Of a stretch of 64,000 bases of DNA, positions 47,337 through 56,112 are shown piece after piece. The notes under the pieces were generated by a model that was given only the letters and a program-made list of their open reading frames with translations, searched no databases and was not told the DNA's origin. The DNA comes from CAZAPG01 sp964486935 (GTDB lineage Bacteria > Chloroflexota > Anaerolineae > 4572-78 > J111), in contig CAZAPG010000008.1 of the NCBI GenBank assembly GCA_964486935.1, positions 62,001 to 126,000 on the forward strand. Reading direction: 5' to 3'. The position numbers were made by a program, and so were the translations under genes. Within the stretch, counting starts at the first letter, position 1, and each line of letters opens with the position of its first letter.

Positions 47337-48200
47337 GTGTTAGATAGCAAGCTGCAATTTTGGGTGGGCTTTAGTAAGGCGCCCGGCATTGGGCCGGCCA
47401 GATTGCGCGCCCTGCTAGATTACTATGGCGACATTCAGGCAGCCTGGCAGGCCAACCCCGGCGAATTGCGCGCCATCGGTTTGGATAAACGCTCGGTTGA
47501 AAATTTAGTCAAGGTCAGGCAGGCGCTCAACCTTGACGCCGAAATGGAAAAACTTGAAAAACTAAATATCACCGTTCTAACCTGGGATAGCCAGGCTTAC
47601 CCCCAGCTACTCAAAAAAATTCCCGACCCGCCGCCGGTGCTGTATATTCGGGGCAGCCTCATGCCGCCCGATGAGTGGGCCTTGGCCGTAGTGGGGACGC
47701 GCCGGGCCACCACCTATGGTAAGGAATGTACCCGCGCGCTCGTCAGCGGGTTGGTTGAAAATGGCATCACCATTATCAGCGGATTGGCTTACGGCATCGA
47801 CACCCAGGCCCATAAAAGCGCCCTTGAGTCGGGGGGTCGAACTATTGCCGTGTTAGGCTGTGGCGTGGATATCATTTATCCCGCCGAAAACAGAAAGCTG
47901 GGCCAGGCCATTATTGAAAACGGCGCGTTGATTTCCGAATATCCATTAGGGACCAACCCCGACAGCGGCAACTTTCCCCGGCGCAATCGCATTATCAGCG
48001 GTCTGAGTTTGGGAGTGCTGTTTGTCGAGGGCAGTGTCCAAAGCGGCGCGCGCATCACCACCGATTACGCCCTGGAGCAGGGCCGCGAGGTGATGGCCGT
48101 GCCGGGCAGCATTCTGCGTAAAGCCGGCTCTGGCCCCAACTACCTTATCCAAAACGGGGCCAAACTGGTCACCAGCGTCAATGATATTCTGAAGAATTGA
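47337..48200 (+). CDS. dprA: DNA processing protein DprA, Rossmann part
   Basis: 287 residues from GTG 47337 with GGGGAG just upstream. A helix-hairpin-helix N-terminal region (APGIGPARLRALLDYYGD) precedes the Rossmann-like fold, which has VVGTRRATTYG, GLAYGIDTQAHKSALESGG, VLGCGVDIIYPAENR, YPLGTNPDSGNFPRRNRIIS and SGARITTDYALEQGREV. DprA loads RecA on incoming single-stranded DNA in transformation. The protein stops right after VTSVNDILKN, where most DprA proteins go on to a winged helix. That domain is the next ORF in the -1 frame. Confidence 0.93.
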   Translation: MLDSKLQFWVGFSKAPGIGPARLRALLDYYGDIQAAWQANPGELRAIGLDKRSVENLVKVRQALNLDAEMEKLEKLNITVLTWDSQAYPQLLKKIPDPPPVLYIRGSLMPPDEWALAVVGTRRATTYGKECTRALVSGLVENGITIISGLAYGIDTQAHKSALESGGRTIAVLGCGVDIIYPAENRKLGQAIIENGALISEYPLGTNPDSGNFPRRNRIISGLSLGVLFVEGSVQSGARITTDYALEQGREVMAVPGSILRKAGSGPNYLIQNGAKLVTSVNDILKN

Positions 48201-48451
48201 ACCTGACCATGATTGCCCAGCACACCGAAGCCCGGGCCATCATTCCAGATAACAACACCGAAGCCGTGCTGCTGGGCCAGCTCTCATCAGAGCCGGTTCA
48301 CGTAGACCAGTTAGGCGAAGCCACCGGCCTGCCCGCCCCCGAAATTGCCAGCACATTGACCATGATGGAGCTAAAAGGAATGGTTCGGCAGGTGGGGGGC
48401 ATGAATTATATTCTTGCCCGCGAAAGCAGGGTTGAATACAAAATAGATTGA
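48197..48451 (+). CDS. separate DprA winged-helix domain
   Basis: 84 residues. TTG 48197 overlaps the TGA of dprA (TTGA), with ATG 48209 as alternative. The sequence LLGQLSSEPVHVDQLGEATG followed by LTMMELKGMVRQVGGMNYIL matches the C-terminal DprA winged helix. The frame is -1 relative to dprA, so either a frameshift split an ancestral single gene, ribosomal frameshifting occurs, or it is translated separately by coupling. No strong slippery heptamer is present. The 10-base gap to manC suggests one transcript. Confidence 0.75.
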   Translation: MNLTMIAQHTEARAIIPDNNTEAVLLGQLSSEPVHVDQLGEATGLPAPEIASTLTMMELKGMVRQVGGMNYILARESRVEYKID

Positions 48452-48461
48452 GGACATTTTA

Positions 48462-49523
48462 ATGTTTGCATTAATTTTAGCCGGCGGCGTGGGTACGCGC
48501 CTATGGCCGCGCAGCCGGGCCAACATGCCCAAACAACTGTTGCCTTTAATTGGCAATAACACTATGGTGCAGGCCACGGTAGACCGTATCCTGCCCATCA
48601 TACCTATAGAAAATGTCTTTTTTGCCACCAACGCCGATTACGGCCCCATGATTGCCCGGCAGCTTCCCAAATTGCCGCCCAAAAATATCATCAAAGAACC
48701 CAGCGCCAAAAGCACCGCTCCCTGTATTGGGTTGGGGGCCATTCACATGCAGCAGCTTGACCCCCAGGCCGTGATGGCCTCGCTGCACTCCGACCACTTT
48801 ATTGCCGATGAAGAAGGCTTTCGGCAGGCGCTGCTGGCCGCCGAAGAAGTAGCCCGGCAGGGCTATCTGGTCACGCTGGGCATCAAGCCCGACAGGCCGG
48901 AAACCGGCTATGGCTACATCGAGCGCGGCGCAACCCTGGGTGAATTCAACAGCTTTCCGGTGTATCAGGTCAACCAGTTTTTAGAAAAACCGGATCAGCC
49001 CACCGCCGAAAGGTTTTTGGCCAGTGGCGCGTATTATTGGAATAGCGGCATCTTCATTTGGCAAATATCAACCTTAATGGATGCCTTTGGTCAACACCTG
49101 CCAGATTTTGCCGCCCATCTGAGCCAGATAGGTCAGGCTTTGATGGCCGGCGAACCCATCGAACCAATTTGGGAGCAAATCAAGCCGGTCAGCATAGATG
49201 TGGGCATTATGGAGCGGGCCACCAAAGTGGCCGTGGTGCCGGTTGATATCGGCTGGAACGATGTGGGCAGTTGGGCCTCTATCCAAGAGGTCAGCCAGGC
49301 CGATGAAAACGGCAATGTTATTGTCGCCAAAAATAACCTGGCGGTTGATACCAAAAACAGCCTGATTGAAGGCGACGCTCGTTTTATTGCGGTAATTGGT
49401 TTAGAAAACATCATTGTGGTTGACACCGGCGACGCCTTGCTAGTGTGTCACAAAGATAGCGCCCAGGATGTTAAAAAAGTTGTCAACTGGTTACAAGAAA
49501 ATAACCGCGTCGACTTGCTGTAG
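48462..49523 (+). CDS. manC: mannose-1-phosphate guanylyltransferase
   Basis: 353 residues of nucleotidyltransferase fold, without the isomerase domain of bifunctional enzymes. LAGGVGTRLWPRSRANMPKQ is the GTP-binding signature, LHSDHFIADEEGFRQAL the metal site, ETGYGYIERG and VNQFLEKPD the sugar-phosphate region, YYWNSGIFIW and VDVGIMERA the remaining family motifs. It makes GDP-mannose from GTP and mannose-1-phosphate, supplying donor sugar for the GT2 enzyme at 38717 and thus probably for the GT-C proteins. It is interposed between dprA and topA, which are neighbours in many bacteria. Confidence 0.93.
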   Translation: MFALILAGGVGTRLWPRSRANMPKQLLPLIGNNTMVQATVDRILPIIPIENVFFATNADYGPMIARQLPKLPPKNIIKEPSAKSTAPCIGLGAIHMQQLDPQAVMASLHSDHFIADEEGFRQALLAAEEVARQGYLVTLGIKPDRPETGYGYIERGATLGEFNSFPVYQVNQFLEKPDQPTAERFLASGAYYWNSGIFIWQISTLMDAFGQHLPDFAAHLSQIGQALMAGEPIEPIWEQIKPVSIDVGIMERATKVAVVPVDIGWNDVGSWASIQEVSQADENGNVIVAKNNLAVDTKNSLIEGDARFIAVIGLENIIVVDTGDALLVCHKDSAQDVKKVVNWLQENNRVDLL

Positions 49524-49628
49524 CAACTTTTCCGAAAATTTTTGCCGGCCACCAGCGCCCGACAACTGATGCCCGACTACTTTATTTTCAGAGGAGTGTG
49601 GCAGTTCCTGCGCCTTTGGCAGCAGCAA

Positions 49629-49656
49629 GGAATGAAAAACTACAGTTTTTCACTCC
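49629..49656 (+). terminator. AT-rich hairpin after manC
   Basis: GGA and TGAAAAACT pair with AGTTTTTCA and TCC with one mismatch, around AC. It sits in the 179-base gap before topA. T-tract is inside the stem, so termination is uncertain. Confidence 0.4.
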
Positions 49657-49702
49657 GTCACAACTCCGCTACTATTATTTGCAGAGGAGTATCCCGTAGT
49701 TT

Positions 49703-52105
49703 ATGAGTAACGAACTAACCATTGCATACTGCGTAAAATGCAAACAAAAACAAGAAATGAACCAACCGGAAGCGGTTTACACAACTACCGGCACGCCCGG
49801 AACCAGCGGCGTGTGCAGCGTGTGCGGCACCAAAATGTTCAAAATGGGCCGCACCCCGGCCCATGACCGCCTGCCCCCGCCCGACCCGGCCACTTTGAAA
49901 CGCAAAAAGAAAAACAACAAAACCGAACGCAAAGGCAAACTTGTCATCGTCGAATCGCCGGCCAAGGCCCGCACCGTGGGTAAATTTTTAGGCAAAGGTT
50001 ACACCGTTAAAGCCTCGGTAGGGCACGTGCGCGACCTGCTGCGCTCGCAGCTTTCGGTGGATGTGGAGAATGATTTTGCCCCCAAATATCGGGTGCCCAA
50101 CGAGAAGCGCCCGGTGGTGAAAGAGCTAAAGAAACTGGCCGCCTCTGCCCAGGAAATCTACCTGGCCACCGACCCCGACCGTGAGGGCGAAGCCATTGCC
50201 TGGCACTTAACCGAAGCCGCCGATATGGATGAAGCGCGCACGCAGCGGGTTGTCTTCCATGAAATTACCAAAGATGCCGTGGCCCGCGCCTTTGCCCACC
50301 CCCGCCACCTGGATATGAAGCGGATTGAAGCCCAGCAGGCCCGCCGCATTTTAGACCGGCTGGTGGGCTACCAGATTAGCCCGCTGCTGTGGCGCAAAGT
50401 GCGCAGCCGTACCAGCGCGGGCCGGGTGCAGAGCGTAGCCCTGCGGCTGGTGGTTGAGCGAGAGCAGGAAATTGAAGACTTTATCCCCGAAGAATACTGG
50501 TCGGTTGAGGCCGACTTATCCAAAAAAGGCTCAAAAGCCAAAAAAGACCAGTTTCGGGCCAGACTAACGCGCATTAACGACGAAAAGGCCGATTTGAAAA
50601 ATCAGGCCGGCACGCAAGCCATTGTCAACGAGCTTGAGAAGTCAACCTATGTTGTTACCGAAGTAAAAAAGAGTGAGCGCCGGCGCAAGCCCGCCGCCCC
50701 CTTTACCACCAGCACCTTGCAGCAAGAGGCCTCGCGGCGGCTGGGTTTTGGAGCCAGAAAAACCATGGGCATTGCCCAGCAGTTGTACGAGGGCATCGAA
50801 TTGAACAGCGACGGCACAGTCGGATTGATAACCTACATGCGCACCGACAGCACCAACGTATCCAAACAGGCCCAGGATGAGGCCCGCAAATTCATTATCG
50901 AAAAATACGGTAATGAGATGGCCCCCAACGAACCGCCCGTTTACAAAACCAAAAACAAAACCGCCCAGGAAGCCCACGAAGCCATTCGGCCCACCAGCGT
51001 TTGGCGCGAGCCGGACAGAATTAAAAAACGCCTCAGCCGCGACCAGTACCGGCTGTACACGCTCATCTGGCAGCGTTTTGTTGCCAGCCAAATGGCTAAC
51101 GCCCTGTACGATACCATTTCGGTGGCGATTGGGGCGGGCGTATCAATCCCCGCCGCCGGCGACGACGACTGGCCCTACCGTTTGCAGGCCAGCGGCTCTC
51201 GCCTGCGCTTTAAGGGCTTTTTGACCGTTTACGAAGAGTCGCAAGACGAGGACGCCACACCCGATGCCAGCGAAGGCGTAATTTTGCCGGAATTAAGCGA
51301 GGGCGAATCGGTTCGGCTGGTCAAACTGCTGCCGGAGCAACATTTTACCCAGCCGCCGCCTCGCTACACCGAAGCCTCGCTGGTGAAGGCGCTGGAAGAG
51401 TACGGCATTGGCCGGCCCAGCACCTACGCGCCCATTATCTCGACCATTCAGCAGCGCGGCTATGTGGAAAAATACGAGAAACGTCTCTACCCCACCGAGT
51501 TGGGGGATATTGTCAACGACCTGCTGGTAGAGTACTTTCCCGATATTGTCAACGTGCAGTTTACGGCCCAAATGGAAGAGGATTTGGACCGCATTGCCGA
51601 GGGCGAACAGGAGTGGGTGTCGATATTGAAAGAGTTTTATACGCCCTTCTCTCAGGCGGTAAAACACGCCGAGCAGCACATGCCGGAAGTAAGCATTGCC
51701 GACCAGCCCACCGGCGAAATTTGCGAAAAGTGCGGCAGCCCGATGGTGCTGAAGTTTGGCCGCTATGGTAAATTTGAAGCCTGCTCAAACTTTCCGGAAT
51801 GTCGCAATACCAGGCCGTATCTGGTCAAGCTGGGCATCGACTGCCCCAACTGCGGCGGCGAGCTGGTTGAACGGCGCACCAAAAAAGGGCGGGTATTTTA
51901 CGGCTGCGCCAATTACCCGGAGTGCGAGTGGAGTAGCTGGAAACGCCCGCTGCCCCAACCCTGCCCCAACTGCCAGGGGCTGCTGGTGCAGAAAAACAGG
52001 CAGTGGGCGCAATGTTTGGCCTGCGAAGAGCAGGTTGAACTCAACCAGCTTCCCGAGGCGGCCCCGGAAAAAGAGTCGCCCGAACCGGAATTGGCAACGG
52101 CATAA
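49703..52105 (+). CDS. topA: DNA topoisomerase I with N-terminal zinc ribbon
   Basis: 800 residues. The first ~75 residues are unusual: two CxxC pairs (YCVKCKQKQE and CSVCGTKMF) form a zinc-ribbon-like domain, DUF5679-like, then a lysine-rich linker. The TOPRIM domain follows (KLVIVESPAKARTVGKFLG, DPDREGEAIAWHL), then the cleavage domain with active-site Tyr in GLITYMRTDSTNVS, and YGIGRPSTYAPIISTIQQRG. The C-terminus has two four-cysteine zinc fingers (CEKCGSPM...CSNFPEC; CPNCGGEL...CANYPEC) and a third, altered one (CPNC...CLAC). It relaxes negative supercoils. A terminator follows at 52125. Confidence 0.96.
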   Translation: MSNELTIAYCVKCKQKQEMNQPEAVYTTTGTPGTSGVCSVCGTKMFKMGRTPAHDRLPPPDPATLKRKKKNNKTERKGKLVIVESPAKARTVGKFLGKGYTVKASVGHVRDLLRSQLSVDVENDFAPKYRVPNEKRPVVKELKKLAASAQEIYLATDPDREGEAIAWHLTEAADMDEARTQRVVFHEITKDAVARAFAHPRHLDMKRIEAQQARRILDRLVGYQISPLLWRKVRSRTSAGRVQSVALRLVVEREQEIEDFIPEEYWSVEADLSKKGSKAKKDQFRARLTRINDEKADLKNQAGTQAIVNELEKSTYVVTEVKKSERRRKPAAPFTTSTLQQEASRRLGFGARKTMGIAQQLYEGIELNSDGTVGLITYMRTDSTNVSKQAQDEARKFIIEKYGNEMAPNEPPVYKTKNKTAQEAHEAIRPTSVWREPDRIKKRLSRDQYRLYTLIWQRFVASQMANALYDTISVAIGAGVSIPAAGDDDWPYRLQASGSRLRFKGFLTVYEESQDEDATPDASEGVILPELSEGESVRLVKLLPEQHFTQPPPRYTEASLVKALEEYGIGRPSTYAPIISTIQQRGYVEKYEKRLYPTELGDIVNDLLVEYFPDIVNVQFTAQMEEDLDRIAEGEQEWVSILKEFYTPFSQAVKHAEQHMPEVSIADQPTGEICEKCGSPMVLKFGRYGKFEACSNFPECRNTRPYLVKLGIDCPNCGGELVERRTKKGRVFYGCANYPECEWSSWKRPLPQPCPNCQGLLVQKNRQWAQCLACEEQVELNQLPEAAPEKESPEPELATA

Positions 52106-52124
52106 CCTTAAAATTGCTTCAATG

Positions 52125-52158
52125 AAAGGCAAGGGATACACTATCTCTTGCCTTTTTT
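52125..52158 (+). terminator. intrinsic terminator of topA
   Basis: AAAGGCAAG pairs with CTTGCCTTT, followed by TTT. Located 20 bases after the topA stop. Confidence 0.85.
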
Positions 52159-52245
52159 GATGGCTGTATCCCCGGAAAGTACAAATAATAAAATTTCTAA
52201 CGCGTGGCTACTGGTGACTGACTACCGTATTTACAAGGAGAACTC

Positions 52246-53322
52246 ATGACCCGCTTAAAGAAACTTCGCCAAAAAATGTTAGAACAGGAGTTGGATGGCC
52301 TGTTAGTGACCGAGCCGTACAACCGCCGCTATCTATCGGGCTTTACCGGCAGCAGCGGTATTTTAATTATTACCCACAAGCAGCAGGCGCTGGCCACAGA
52401 CTCTCGCTATTACGAGCAGGTGCGGCAGCAATGCCCCGATTGGGAATTGATTGAGGTCGGTTACAAATTTACCGATAAAATGCTGGAACTGCTGCGCCAG
52501 CGAGGCTTGGGGGGGCGTCGCCTGGGGTTTGAAGCCAACCATTTGAATGTGTCCACCCTGCACGCCTGGGAACGCGCTTTGGAGGGTCGCCTGATTTTGA
52601 CGCATACGCAGGGGCTGGTTGAAGAACTGCGCATGTTAAAGGAAGAGTCGGAGTTGGCCAGCATTAAAAAAGCAATTGCCCTGGCCGACGAGGCGCTGGC
52701 TCATATTACCCAATGGATGAAGCCGGGCATGGCCGAGCTGCAGGTGGCCTGGGAGCTGGAAAGCTACATGCGCACCCACGGCGCGTCGGCGCTGGCCTTT
52801 GAGCCGGTGGTGGCCTCTGGCCCCAACTCGGCCAAGCCGCACGCCCGCGCCACTGAACGCGTAATTAAAGCAGGCGAGCCGATTACGATGGATTTTGGCT
52901 GCGTGGTTGAAGGCTACTGCTCAGACCTGACGCGCGCGGTCTGTTTGGGCGAGCCGGCGGACGACCGTTACTTGAATGTGTGGAATACGGTCTATCAGGC
53001 CCAGCAAGCCGCCCTGCGCGGCGCAAAAGGAGGCATGACCGGCGAAGCGGTTGACAGCCTGGCCCGCAACCTGATTAAAGAGGCCGGTTTTGGCGACTAT
53101 TTTGGACACGGCCTGGGCCACAGCCTGGGGCTGGACGTGCATGAGAGTCCCCGCTATAGCTTTACCTACCCCAACGAGGTGCCGGCCGGGGTGGTGATGA
53201 CGGTTGAACCCGGCATCTACATCCCCGGTTGGGGCGGCGTGCGGCTGGAGGATGTGGTGCTGGTGCAGAAGGATGGGGTAGAAGTATTGAGCGCCGCCTC
53301 CAAAACGCCGGTGATAAATTAG
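52246..53322 (+). CDS. Xaa-Pro aminopeptidase / M24 family peptidase
   Basis: 358 residues with AAGGAGA before ATG 52246. The N-terminal creatinase-like domain (MTRLKKLRQKMLEQELDGLL, RRYLSGFTGSSG) precedes the pita-bread catalytic domain. All five metal ligands are visible: two Asp in MDFGCVVEGYCSDLTR, His in GHGLGHSLGLDVHE, Glu in MTVEPGIYIPG, Glu in VRLEDVVLV. It removes N-terminal residues preceding proline. The family's common neighbour efp is not present. Confidence 0.92.
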   Translation: MTRLKKLRQKMLEQELDGLLVTEPYNRRYLSGFTGSSGILIITHKQQALATDSRYYEQVRQQCPDWELIEVGYKFTDKMLELLRQRGLGGRRLGFEANHLNVSTLHAWERALEGRLILTHTQGLVEELRMLKEESELASIKKAIALADEALAHITQWMKPGMAELQVAWELESYMRTHGASALAFEPVVASGPNSAKPHARATERVIKAGEPITMDFGCVVEGYCSDLTRAVCLGEPADDRYLNVWNTVYQAQQAALRGAKGGMTGEAVDSLARNLIKEAGFGDYFGHGLGHSLGLDVHESPRYSFTYPNEVPAGVVMTVEPGIYIPGWGGVRLEDVVLVQKDGVEVLSAASKTPVIN

Positions 53323-53367
53323 GCGCATGCGCTCCTGTTGGTTGGGCTGTAAAAAAAATAGAATTGC

Positions 53368-53396
53368 TTTACAACTTTGTCTACCTATGGTAATAT
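53368..53396 (+). promoter_or_regulatory. sigma70 promoter with extended -10
   Basis: TTTACA (53368-53373), 17 bases, TAATAT (53391-53396) preceded by TGG. It is 66 bases before the ATG at 53463. Confidence 0.6.
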
Positions 53397-53462
53397 ACAT
53401 CTAGTTATGTTAAGTAAAAATTCAGAGTAGCGATGTGTTGCTCTCCGTTGAGGAGATGGTAA

Positions 53463-54671
53463 ATGGGAGAATCAACCAGACCTCCAATGCAAGCGGTTCA
53501 ACGAAGCCTGATAATTGGCGCGCTGATAGGTATTATTTTGGGTTGCGCGGTTGGGGCCGGTTTAGTCGGGCTTTATATTCGGCAAAATCCGCCGGTGTAC
53601 GCCGGCGGCGCTTACCCGGATGAATTATCGCAAGCCTACCAGGACCATTATATGGCAATGGTGGTTGACTCATACCTCATCAACCAGCAAGCCGACGTAG
53701 CCCAGGACCGCTTGAAAAGATTTGGCCCGGAGCAGAAAATCAGGATGCTGGGTGAGCGCTCTGCAGCTTACGTGGCCGCCGGGCGGGGAGTCGAAGCCCA
53801 GTTAATTAACAACCTGGCCGCTACGCTCAAAAGCGCCGAAGGTTGGAGCGATGATACCACTAAATCAATCATTGGCGATCTGGCGCTTCAGTATCAGGGC
53901 GACCCGGCCCGGGCGCAGGCTATCAGCACCTACAGCGCCCAATTACTAGAGGGCCAGGTGCCGGAGTTGACGCCCCAGCCAGGCGAGGCCGCGCCCACCG
54001 AACCCACTCAAGCCGAAGCGCCCCCCGCCGAAGCGCCTGCCGCCGGCGGCGGCCTGCCCTGGCAGTGGATTATCGCCTGCTGTTTGGGGTTGCTGGTGGC
54101 CGGCGTCGTTATCTATCTGGTGGGCCGGCGCCGCTTTGAGGCCCGTAAAGCGCCTACCAAACAAAAAATTGTGTGGGAAGGCGAAGGCATCCCGCCCCTC
54201 AAACAGTGGGCCGGCACTTATAATTTGGGCGACGATAACTACGACGAGTTCTTTACCATTGAAACAGATGATGGCGACTTTTTGGGCGAGAGCGGCATGG
54301 GCATTATGGAGGCCATTCCCGGCACCAGCCCCAAGCAGGTGGTTGCTTTTGATGTGGGCCTGTTTGATAAAACCGATATCACCACCCTCTCCAGAGTGGT
54401 CATGACCGAGTCGGCCTACAATAATGAAACCATGCGGACCAAAATTGATGCCAATCCGCAGGCCGAACCGGTTCTGGCCCAGCCGGGTAAGGAATTTAGC
54501 TTTGAAACCTCGGCCCTGCGGGTCGAAGCCAAAATTGACGAGATGGAAGTAGCCCAGGGCCAGGGCGGCCAGAGCTACTTTACCAAACTCACCGTGTCGA
54601 TGAACCTTTTCCTCAAGGAAGGCGCCGATATTAAAAAAGGCGAAATGGATATTCCTGAGGAGTATCAATAG
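53463..54671 (+). CDS. two-TM protein of unknown function
   Basis: 402 residues, family not recognised. An N-terminal helix (~15-35, IIGALIGIILGCAVGAGLV) precedes an extracytoplasmic helical domain of ~130 residues (VVDSYLINQQADVAQDRLKR), then a P/E/A-rich linker and a second helix (~200-220, WIIACCLGLLVAGVVIYLVG). The final ~180 residues are cytoplasmic or soluble, begin KAPTKQKIVWEGEGIPPL and include FFTIETDDGDFLGESGMGI, with mostly beta-like sequence. With both helices crossing, the middle domain would be outside and both ends inside. No catalytic motif was seen. The gene has its own promoter and a strong bidirectional terminator. Confidence 0.85.
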   Translation: MGESTRPPMQAVQRSLIIGALIGIILGCAVGAGLVGLYIRQNPPVYAGGAYPDELSQAYQDHYMAMVVDSYLINQQADVAQDRLKRFGPEQKIRMLGERSAAYVAAGRGVEAQLINNLAATLKSAEGWSDDTTKSIIGDLALQYQGDPARAQAISTYSAQLLEGQVPELTPQPGEAAPTEPTQAEAPPAEAPAAGGGLPWQWIIACCLGLLVAGVVIYLVGRRRFEARKAPTKQKIVWEGEGIPPLKQWAGTYNLGDDNYDEFFTIETDDGDFLGESGMGIMEAIPGTSPKQVVAFDVGLFDKTDITTLSRVVMTESAYNNETMRTKIDANPQAEPVLAQPGKEFSFETSALRVEAKIDEMEVAQGQGGQSYFTKLTVSMNLFLKEGADIKKGEMDIPEEYQ

Positions 54672-54691
54672 CTGGAATTTTGGTTGCCGCC

Positions 54692-54728
54692 ACAAAAAGC
54701 GCGATGGTTTCTGCATCGCGCTTTTTGT
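54692..54728. terminator. bidirectional terminator between convergent genes
   Basis: A perfect 15-bp stem (arms 54692-54706 and 54714-54728) around a 7-base loop, starting ACAAAAAG and ending CTTTTTGT. Either strand gives a hairpin followed by T's. Confidence 0.88.
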
Positions 54729-54736
54729 TTGGCGTG

Positions 54737-55897
54737 TCAAGGCCGGGTCATGGGGTCAAACAGGCGGGTGTACTCCTGCAAGGCAAAGCGGTCGGTCATA
54801 CCGGCAATGTAATCGCACACGGTGCGATGCAGCCCCCGGTTGTCAATTTGCTCTTGCACGCTGGCCGGCAAAATAACCGGCGATGAGACATATGCCTTGA
54901 ACAGTTCGCCTAAAAAGCGGCGGGCTTTCATATCCATCCGCATGACGCGCCAATGCTGGTACAGGTTGTTGAACAGAAAATCCTTTAGCTGGCGGTCCAT
55001 CTGGCCCACCTCTTTGGAGTGCGTGACCATATTTTCCTCGGCCTGCCGGATATCCTGGATGGTTTTGATTTGGTGCTGTTCAAGCCGGGCGTTGGTGGCG
55101 TTAATCACATCGCTAACCTCTTTGCCCACCAGCCGCCGGATAATGCGGTGCCGGTCCATATCGGTAAAGCCGCGGTGGGGGTCTATTTTTAGCTCATCAA
55201 TAACAAGCTGCCAAAAATCAATGTTGACCAGTTGCTCCGGCACAATCATGCCGGAGCGGAGGCCGTCATCCAAATCGGCGGTGGTGTAGGCAATTTCATC
55301 GGCCAGGTTGACAATTTGGGCCTCCAGAGTTGGCCGCCACATCGGTTCAAAATCGGTCACGTCGCTGCGGTCGTATTCGGTTTCGTGCTTTAAAATACCT
55401 TCGCGCACTTCCCAGGTCAGGTTCAACCCTCTGAAATCGGGAAAACGGTTTTCCAGCTTTTCAACAATTCTAAAACTCTGGTAGTTGTGGTCAAACCCGC
55501 CCTGGGTAGACATTAATTCGTTCAGGGCTGCTTCGCCGCTGTGGCCAAAGGGGCCGTGGCCCAAATCGTGCGCCAGGCAAATGGCCTCGGTTAAATCCTC
55601 GTTGACCCGCAGGGCGCGGGCAATGGTGCGGCCAATTTGGGCCACTTCCACGGTGTGGGTCAGCCGGGTGCGGTAGTAATCCCCCTCGGTGGTCAGGTAG
55701 ACCTGGGTTTTGTATTCCAATCGCCTGAAAGCAGTGGTATGAATTATTCTGTCCCTATCGCGCTGATAGGCGGCGCGGTAGGGGTGCTCATCCTCTGGAT
55801 AGGCCCGGCCCAGCGAGTCGCAACTGAGCATGGCGTAGGGGGCTAATCGTCCGGCCTCCTGCGTTTCAATTTCCCGGCGAGAAATAATCATTATCAA
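54737..55897 (-). CDS. dgt: deoxyguanosinetriphosphate triphosphohydrolase-like HD protein
   Basis: 386 residues. The HD-domain metal motifs are RDRIIHTTAFRRLEYKTQVY, RLTHTVEVAQIGRTIARAL and the HD pair in CLAHDLGHGPFGHSGE, followed by EAQIVNLADEIAYTTADLDD. This is the dGTPase branch, which removes triphosphate from dGTP and balances dNTP pools. Start ATG 55897; an internal ATG at ~55891 gives two residues less. It ends next to the bidirectional terminator. Confidence 0.9.
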   Translation of the reverse strand: MIMIISRREIETQEAGRLAPYAMLSCDSLGRAYPEDEHPYRAAYQRDRDRIIHTTAFRRLEYKTQVYLTTEGDYYRTRLTHTVEVAQIGRTIARALRVNEDLTEAICLAHDLGHGPFGHSGEAALNELMSTQGGFDHNYQSFRIVEKLENRFPDFRGLNLTWEVREGILKHETEYDRSDVTDFEPMWRPTLEAQIVNLADEIAYTTADLDDGLRSGMIVPEQLVNIDFWQLVIDELKIDPHRGFTDMDRHRIIRRLVGKEVSDVINATNARLEQHQIKTIQDIRQAEENMVTHSKEVGQMDRQLKDFLFNNLYQHWRVMRMDMKARRFLGELFKAYVSSPVILPASVQEQIDNRGLHRTVCDYIAGMTDRFALQEYTRLFDPMTRP

Positions 55898-55909
55898 CCT
55901 CCACGTGGG

Positions 55910-56027
55910 TTATTAGTGGGGTGCGTCCCAAATTTTAAGAAATTGGAGACAAACCAGGGGGGATTCGGGGGGATACCCCCGCGCCCCCCGATCTGTTCCC
56001 AAAATTTGGGACAGACCCTTATTAGTG
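55910..56027 (-). mobile_element. MITE-like element, copy C, reversed, with 9-bp target duplication
   Basis: A 100-bp element (55919-56018), reverse orientation to copies A and B. Terminal repeats start GGGTGCGTCCCAAA and end TTTGGGACAGACCC. It is flanked directly by TTATTAGTG on both sides (55910-55918, 56019-56027), an exact 9-bp duplication. It occupies most of the divergent gap between dgt and the DUF2723 gene. Confidence 0.88.
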
Positions 56028-56112
56028 ATACACGGTAACGGTTTAATTATAACATAACTTTTTTTAACAACGCTTTTGCCAAAGCACCCGCTCTGTTTTA
56101 TGATACCGGCTC

